64,000 bases of DNA from Nymphaea colorata (taxonomy: Eukaryota; Streptophyta; Magnoliopsida; Nymphaeales; Nymphaeaceae): positions 1 to 64,000 of the forward strand of contig NC_045141.1 of NCBI RefSeq assembly GCF_008831285.2. Reading direction: 5' to 3'. The position numbers and the translations under genes are program-made. This document shows, one piece after another, positions 58,575 to 64,000 of the stretch (within the stretch, counting starts at the first letter, position 1; the number at the start of each line of letters is the position of its first letter). The notes below the pieces were generated by a model, which searched no databases, had not been told where the DNA came from, and was given only the letters and a program-made list of their open reading frames with translations.

Positions 58575-60257
58575 CTAAGGCTCCCAAGCTATCACATCTT
58601 GCAATAATGTCCAAGAACGAGTCAACATACTACACATTGTCGCCTTGGCATGTCTGCTCAATGCATCTGCCACCACATTCGCCTTGTCTGGATGATATGA
58701 TATGGTGAAATCATAATCCTTTAAGTATTCAATCCATCTTCTTTGCCTCAAGTTGAGATCCTTTTGACAGAATATATACTTCAAGGACTTGTGATCTGTA
58801 AACACATCGAATGTTGCACCATAGAGATAGTGTCTCCACATCGTCAATGCGAACACAACTGCTCCCAATTCCAAATCATGAGTGGGATAATGTTGCTCAT
58901 GACCCTTCAACTGCCTAGATGCATAAGCCACTACACGGCCATGCTGCATCAACACACCACCTTATTCAATCCCCGAAGCATCAGTATACACCACAAAACC
59001 AGAATGACCCGATGGAAGCGTCAGAATAGGGGCAGTAGTAAGCTTGTCCTTCAGAGTTTGAAAACTCTTCTCACACTCTTCATTCCAAACAAACTTCACT
59101 CCTTTTCTCAATAGCTTAGTCATTGGTGTAGCTATTTTTAAAAAGTCTTGTATGAATCTATGATAATATCCTGCCACACCCAAAAAGCTTCTAACCTCAG
59201 TCACACTGCAAGGTGTCCTCCAATCCTGTACAGCTGACACCTTAGCCGGATCGACGGATACTCCATCCTTCGAGATCACATGACCCAGAAAGTTTACCTT
59301 CTCTAGCCAAAATTCACATTTTGAGTATTTGGCATAAAGCTTATGCTTGCGCAAAAGACCCAACACTCTTCTCAAGTGGTCTCTATGCTCTGCCTCACTC
59401 TCTGAGTACACCAGAATATCATCAACAAAAACTATAATAAATCGATCCAAGAACTCTTGGAAAACCCAATTCATGAGGTCCATGAACGCTGCGGGAGCAT
59501 TGGTCAACCCAAAAGGCATGACCCTGAATTCATAATGTCCATATCTAGTTCGAAAAGCAGTCTTAGAAATATCTTCCTCCCGTATCAAGAGTTGATGGTA
59601 CCCTGTCCTCAAATCGATCTTGGAGAAAACCTTTGCATCCTTAAGCTGATCAAACAAGTCTTTGATTCTTGGAAGCGGATACTTATTCTTGATGGTGACT
59701 TGATTCAACAAACGATAGTCTATGCACAAGCGCATTGTCCCATCTTTTTTCTTCACAAACAATACGGGTGCTCCCCAAGGTGACACACTAGGTCGGATGA
59801 AGCCCTTGTCTAAGAGCTCCTGCAGTTGCTTCTTCAACTCTTCTAACTCTGCTGGTGCCATACGGTAGGGTGCCTTAGAAATAGGAGCTGTCCCTGGTAA
59901 CAATTCTATCTTGAACTCCACTTCTCGAGTTGGGGGCAAACTTGCCAATTCCTCAGGAAACACATCAGGATACTCACTCACCATGGCAACATCTTGCAAC
60001 CTCACCGGTTCAGCTTCATTGATCAACACATTGACCAAGAAGGCAACACTTCCATTTTCTATCCATCGCTTAGCCTTCAATGCAGACACCATTACCTTAT
60101 CAGTTCGACTGGCCTTACGAGCATGAAATTCCACAGGCTGCATCTCATTAGTCAACATTTGTATCTGCTTCTTCCTGCAATCTATATTGGCATAATGCGC
60201 ATATAACCAATGCATACACAATATCACATCAAACTCGCTGAGACCTATGATCACCAA
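58575..60257 (-). pseudogene. Tekay-like reverse transcriptase and RNase H
   Basis: The frame 60257-58962 carries the end of the protease region, the RT lead ([20 protein letters not shown]), [31 protein letters not shown], the catalytic FVDDILVYS at about 59403-59430, [11 protein letters not shown] and the start of RNase H (VVYTDAS). A TAA at 58962-58964 interrupts. The rest of RNase H ([31 protein letters not shown] and VVADALSRH) follows at 58955-58575 up to a TAG. All catalytic Asp residues of the RT are present. Only the stops prevent translation. Confidence 0.93.
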
Positions 60258-60677
60258 CTATGCAGGTAAGTGATGTTGATGGATCTCCACGTCCACATCA
60301 GGTAGATACTCACGACACAACTCTTGAGCATGCATGGGGCTAACAATTTTTAAAACATACAGCATTCTTCTAGCCGACACTTCTAGTGAAGTAGCAAATC
60401 GCCTAGATATAAAAGAATGAGTCACTCCTGCATCAAATAACACTCTAGCAATATGAGAACTGACAAGTAAAGTACCTTCAACAAGGTCGTGTGCCTGAAG
60501 CTCCTCCACGGTAGTAGCATAGACACGTCCAATCATCTGTCGTGCGCTAAAAGGACCGGCCTCAGGCTTCTTCAACTCTCTTTCTTTCTTTAAGGGACAA
60601 TCCTTGATGAAGTGCCCCATCCTTCCACAGTGTAGGCAGGCCCCGATCTCTCGATAGCACGGCTTCCCAGGGTGCAC
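60258..60677 (-). pseudogene. Tekay-like zinc knuckle and aspartic protease
   Basis: In the same frame as gag, after the TGA at 60684-60686, comes an intact CCHC knuckle, CLHCGRMGHFIKDC, and then a protease with VLFDAGVTHSFIS. Canonical copies have D-S/T-G here; the Asp and Gly remain but the middle residue is Ala, so activity is doubtful. A TAG at 60258-60260, explicable as CAG with a C-to-T change, separates it from the reverse transcriptase. Confidence 0.9.
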
Positions 60678-60683
60678 ACGCGA

Positions 60684-61721
60684 TCAAGTAGGGCACCTCT
60701 GAGAAGTCAGAGTCACCACTGACCCCTGGGTGGCCTCACTACGGGTAGGCTGGTTCCGTCTGAAAGTTCGGTCATCCCGCCTCTCATAAGGCCTTGTCCT
60801 GCCCGCAAAGTGTTGGCGCTTTACCTGTGTTCGTCCACCTTGTGAATGTCGGCATGCTTTCTTCTGGTGATCCTTTTGTGTCCTCGCCCAGTCCTCTTCT
60901 ATGCATCTAGCTATGGTGACCGCCTCGTCTAAGTCACGAGGTCTATTCGTCAAAACTTTGCTTCGCAGTCCGTCTCGCAGCCCACGCACGAACTTGCCTG
61001 CTCTGGCCTCATCTGTAGTGTAGAGGTGCGGGCAATACACCTCTAAGTGCTGATATCTTGCAATATATTCCTCCAAGCTCATTTGATTCTGCTGCAAATC
61101 GAGAAACTCTTGCATTTTCTTGTCTCTGGCATACACTGGAAAGTATGTTCTGAAGAAGGAATCTCTAAACTGCTTCCATGAGATTGACACTTGGCCAGCG
61201 AACTGAATCTCACTAGTTGATTGCCACCAATTCTTGGCATCACCCTTCAACAGATAGGAGCCATAGTTCACCTTATCTTCTTCGGGCACTTTCAAAAGCC
61301 CAAAAATATGTTCAACCTCCTCAATCCAGTCCTTTGCCTTGTCGTGACTACCCCCTCCTAAAAAGATAGGTGGCTGCATCGCCATAAACTGCTGGTATGT
61401 CACTGCCATTGCCTTCTCCCGAACTGGAGCACTGGTGTCCCCTGAAGGAGATGCATTACTCCTCTGATTACCGACCATCGACTGCACTAACGAGGTCAGC
61501 GTCTGCAACGTGGTCAGCAATATAGTCTGCTGATCCACAGGCGGAGTCTGCCTCGATGGGGTTCGGGTACCCCCACCTAGCTGGTCATACTGGGGCTCTG
61601 ACGCACTGTCATCCCGAGGAGTGTGCGCATCAGAATGGGCCGGACTGGGCTCTCTGTGTGCCTCTATAGACGGCCCAGCTCGCTTCTTACCCCTACGTTG
61701 ATATTCCATTTGTACAAACAA
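60684..61721 (-). pseudogene. Tekay-like gag
   Basis: A 345-codon frame starts at the ATG at 61721, with an alternative ATG four codons on (MEYQRRGKK). It contains a Ser/Pro/Asp-rich N-terminal region, then the Gypsy gag core: PPIFLGGGSHDKAKDWIEEV, NWWQSTSEIQFAGQVSISWK, FRDSFFRTYFPVYARDKKMQ and SLEEYIARYQHLEVYCPHLY. A basic Gln/Arg-rich tail follows. A TGA at 60684-60686 (from CGA by C-to-T) ends it early. The zinc knuckle CLHCGRMGHFIKDC lies just beyond the stop at about 60590-60630. Gag would package element RNA. Confidence 0.92.
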
Positions 61722-61926
61722 GAAACTTCATTCTCAAATCACATCTAAGACCAACTCACAGGTCAAATCACAACGTGCATTAGCACGAAGTTCAAAACAT
61801 AGATCACATTACGTATTTGTACGTGAAAAATCAAAACTACAATAACAATCTAATCAAATAAATGCGTACCTGGGCAACGCGGCTTCACAGATAGGCTTTA
61901 ACTCACATCCACTGTGTGGTTTACCA

Positions 61927-61940
61927 TGGCTCTGATACCA
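61927..61940 (-). other. Tekay-like primer-binding site
   Basis: TGGTATCAGAGCCA on the minus strand is complementary to the 3' end of initiator tRNA-Met. It lies four bases from the LTR end. Confidence 0.93.
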
Positions 61941-61944
61941 AAAC

Positions 61945-64000
61945 TGTCACACCCCGACCTTTTGACACTCAACCATTTTTTTTTTCTAAACATCAAACAT
62001 CAAGGTGTGACTACACAACAGTTCAAAAGAAATGAGCCAAGTAATTCAAAACAATGGGGCGAACTTTCATTTATAGAACAACATCATTTCACACAAAATA
62101 ACATCCCTATACATGACAAAAATGCCCCAAAATACTAACATTGATGCCTAACAAAATAAGACATCAATTGCAAACGAAGCAAGACGCGCCGGCACTATAC
62201 AAACAAAACCCAAAACCTCCCCAGTAGGACGTGAATGAAGCCATCTGCTCAACCTGCTGCCCTTGGTTTGCCAAAACCTGAAAATACGGCAACAAGCCAG
62301 GAAAATGCCAAACCTTCTCAAGTAAGGCTCAAATAAGAGAACAAATATCAACTCATCTATCATCATGTCATGTTAGAGTACGACACGTAAAGGCCACTTG
62401 ATGGCCACAGTAACACAAAATCAATTACATGTGAAGCATGCATAAACACAACACTTGCATTCAGATCATTCACATACACATCAGTCACATGCATTCCATC
62501 ATATACATCACATTTTCATTAACTTCAGTGTATTAACAATTCCTGTGGGTGCAAACACAGGCACGTGCACACCGCGGGTGGACGACAGCCGAGAGACAAC
62601 CCCCATGGTGGCCCAGAATAGTATGGATCCATCCATCCACTACAGCGGTAGAGCACTCACCCATGGATGTGTGAGTTCCAAGGAGAGACACTCAGGCTTC
62701 CCTAGGACACCCATGTTGGGAAGGCGGGAGCCTACGCTCCAAGCACATCACACAACAGAGCCCTGGGGCCTTGCACCGCCTGCGCTCCGAACAGGCGAGA
62801 CCAGTGGCAAAAGCGAGACAACTCCCAAACACATAGCTACATCCCACTAGCCTCTCATCTCTCATTCATTCATTCCTATCATTATAGTTACACATTCACA
62901 AGATGACCGGCTAGCACATGAGGTTAGTACACTTCACGAGTGCACCCATACCTCCAATTACCTCCACATGAGATCTATACATACAGTAACAGTCATTGCT
63001 AGCCGTCATACCATACGGGTACAACATACACATTCATAATGATCATCTCATCAATCACATCTTTTGAAGACTTAGCCAAACCAAAGAGAGTAGTCTCGAT
63101 CTACGGTTGGCTCGTAGCTGTCCTATGCAGTTATCATTCTATGATGCTTCCTAATGCACAATTGGGGTCGAGGAGACATTCGACTCGATACCCCGCCTCA
63201 TCTGTCCTAAATAGTTATCAATTCTAGCATGCACATGCAAATGCGTAACATTTTCAAAACAAACGACTAATAGCCTTTCTAAACCATTCATATCATATAA
63301 GCAACATACATATACTCATTCACAAGGCAATCAATCAATTAACATCACAATCCTAGGATCCCCTGATCCTAGGAACACACAATCACACATTGGCCTTAGG
63401 CAGGGATTTGCCTGGAATGCAACCATACCTGTGGCGTGCTCACCAAATTCTTCAAAACTCCTCGACCTTTGGACTCAAGGTCGACGGGACGTGCCCAGTG
63501 TACCTGCAAACATAAACCAAAGGTAAGATTCCTACTACATACCTAAACAATTCAAACAAATACAAACAGAATCATTGAGGCTCGTGTCATCGCCTCAAGA
63601 GGGGGTCGATGGGTAGTGTCGAGCAACAAGCTCTCCATTAGGCCTCCTCCTTACAACTTAACGTTGGCACAAAATATCAAAATCCACAACCATCAATCAA
63701 TCCATCACTAACACCTTCCTCAATAACGTTCTTCAATTAAGACATCAACCCCAAAGTCACATCCAAATATGTATATTTTTTCCAATGAACTTCATGACAC
63801 ACCCGTTCACAAAAGCATGCTCTACGTGCACCCTAAGACTGCTTTAAATCTTCCCCACAACCTCACAATCTCTACCATGCTTCCCTAATGCTTTGAAAAT
63901 TAATTCATCATGCTCAAATGATCATCAAATGTATGAATCTTCGCTTTCCAACATAGTCCTAAGCTTTCTCCCAAAAACAAAATCACTAACATGCATTCCA
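61945..64000 (-). repeat. Tekay-like 5' LTR (partial)
   Basis: In plus-strand orientation it begins TGTCACACCCCGACC and matches the 3' LTR (54070-57050) over the visible 2056 bp. Differences are scattered substitutions and several indels, including a 55-bp deletion relative to the 3' LTR at about 63021. The promoter end of the LTR lies outside the window. Confidence 0.93.

Larger units (their letters stand above)
54070..64000 (-). mobile_element. Ty3/gypsy chromovirus of Del/Tekay type, nearly complete, 5' LTR cut by the window end
   Basis: On the minus strand the order is 5' LTR (from beyond 64000 to 61945), primer-binding site (61940-61927), gag, protease, reverse transcriptase, RNase H, integrase, chromodomain-like tail, polypurine tract (57065-57051) and 3' LTR (57050-54070, 2981 bp). 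Long LTRs, an initiator-Met primer site and a C-terminal chromodomain fit the Del/Tekay clade. The whole coding region is collinear in one frame with eight internal stops and no frameshift. The outer target duplication cannot be checked because the far LTR end is outside the window. Confidence 0.93.

Overview
The window is nuclear DNA of a flowering plant. The evidence is Ty1/copia and Ty3/gypsy retrotransposons primed by initiator tRNA-Met, hAT-type MITEs, and exon remnants of plant-specific or plant-typed genes (Dicer-like, SOQ1-like thioredoxin/NHL, SKP1-like, chlorophyllide a oxygenase-like, NF-YB) with plant-type GT/AG introns. The species cannot be fixed from the sequence. One run of exactly 100 Ns (33907-34006) marks an assembly gap. 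I see no intact host gene, no tRNA or rRNA gene and no CRISPR array: this is a transposon-dominated intergenic landscape with decayed gene pieces.

Layout. 0.7-5.0 kb: a decayed Copia element (Copia-A, + strand) split by a 1.5-kb terminal-inverted-repeat element that carries a fragment of an NF-YB transcription-factor gene between a purine-rich and a pyrimidine-rich arm. 5.5-6.0 kb: a GC-rich island with an array of hairpin-forming repeats. 7.7-10.1 kb: a dispersed repeat, an unassigned exon-like relic and a perfect 58-bp palindrome. 10.9-15.5 kb: a nearly complete but dead Copia element (Copia-B, - strand) with a 5' LTR and no recognisable 3' LTR. 16.3-19.7 kb: a Gypsy fragment and retroelement-like non-coding sequence. 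20.3-24.4 kb: exons of a Dicer-like gene, cut off by the 3'-truncated Copia-C (- strand, 24.4-26.8 kb). 28.1-30.3 kb: a decayed minus-strand ORF, two SOQ1-like exons whose intron holds a MITE, and a second copy of the dispersed repeat. 30.7-31.85 kb: an AT-rich TA/ACATAT desert. 32.1-33.9 kb: pieces of four different genes (SKP1-like, CAO-like, SOQ1-like, PRP4 kinase-like) side by side on the same strand, looking like transduplicated fragments. 34.2-35.5 kb: a Copia reverse-transcriptase relic with a recent tandem duplication. 36-53 kb: microsatellites, two hAT-type MITEs with identifiable 8-bp target duplications, an old Gypsy relic (about 44.3-47.5 kb) and quasi-repetitive AT-rich sequence. 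54.07 kb to the window end: a young-looking Ty3/gypsy chromovirus of Del/Tekay type on the minus strand with LTRs of about 3 kb.

Nothing here works together as a pathway. The history is one of nested insertion, capture of host gene fragments, and decay. Two decay modes stand out. The host-gene pieces carry single-base indels. The Tekay-like polyprotein has no frameshift but eight in-frame stops, at least seven of which can be explained by C-to-T or G-to-A transitions, as expected from deamination of methylated cytosine.

The observations most worth following are the NF-YB-carrying TIR element, the four-gene fragment cluster, and the hairpin array at 5.5-6.0 kb, where stem changes are partly compensatory.
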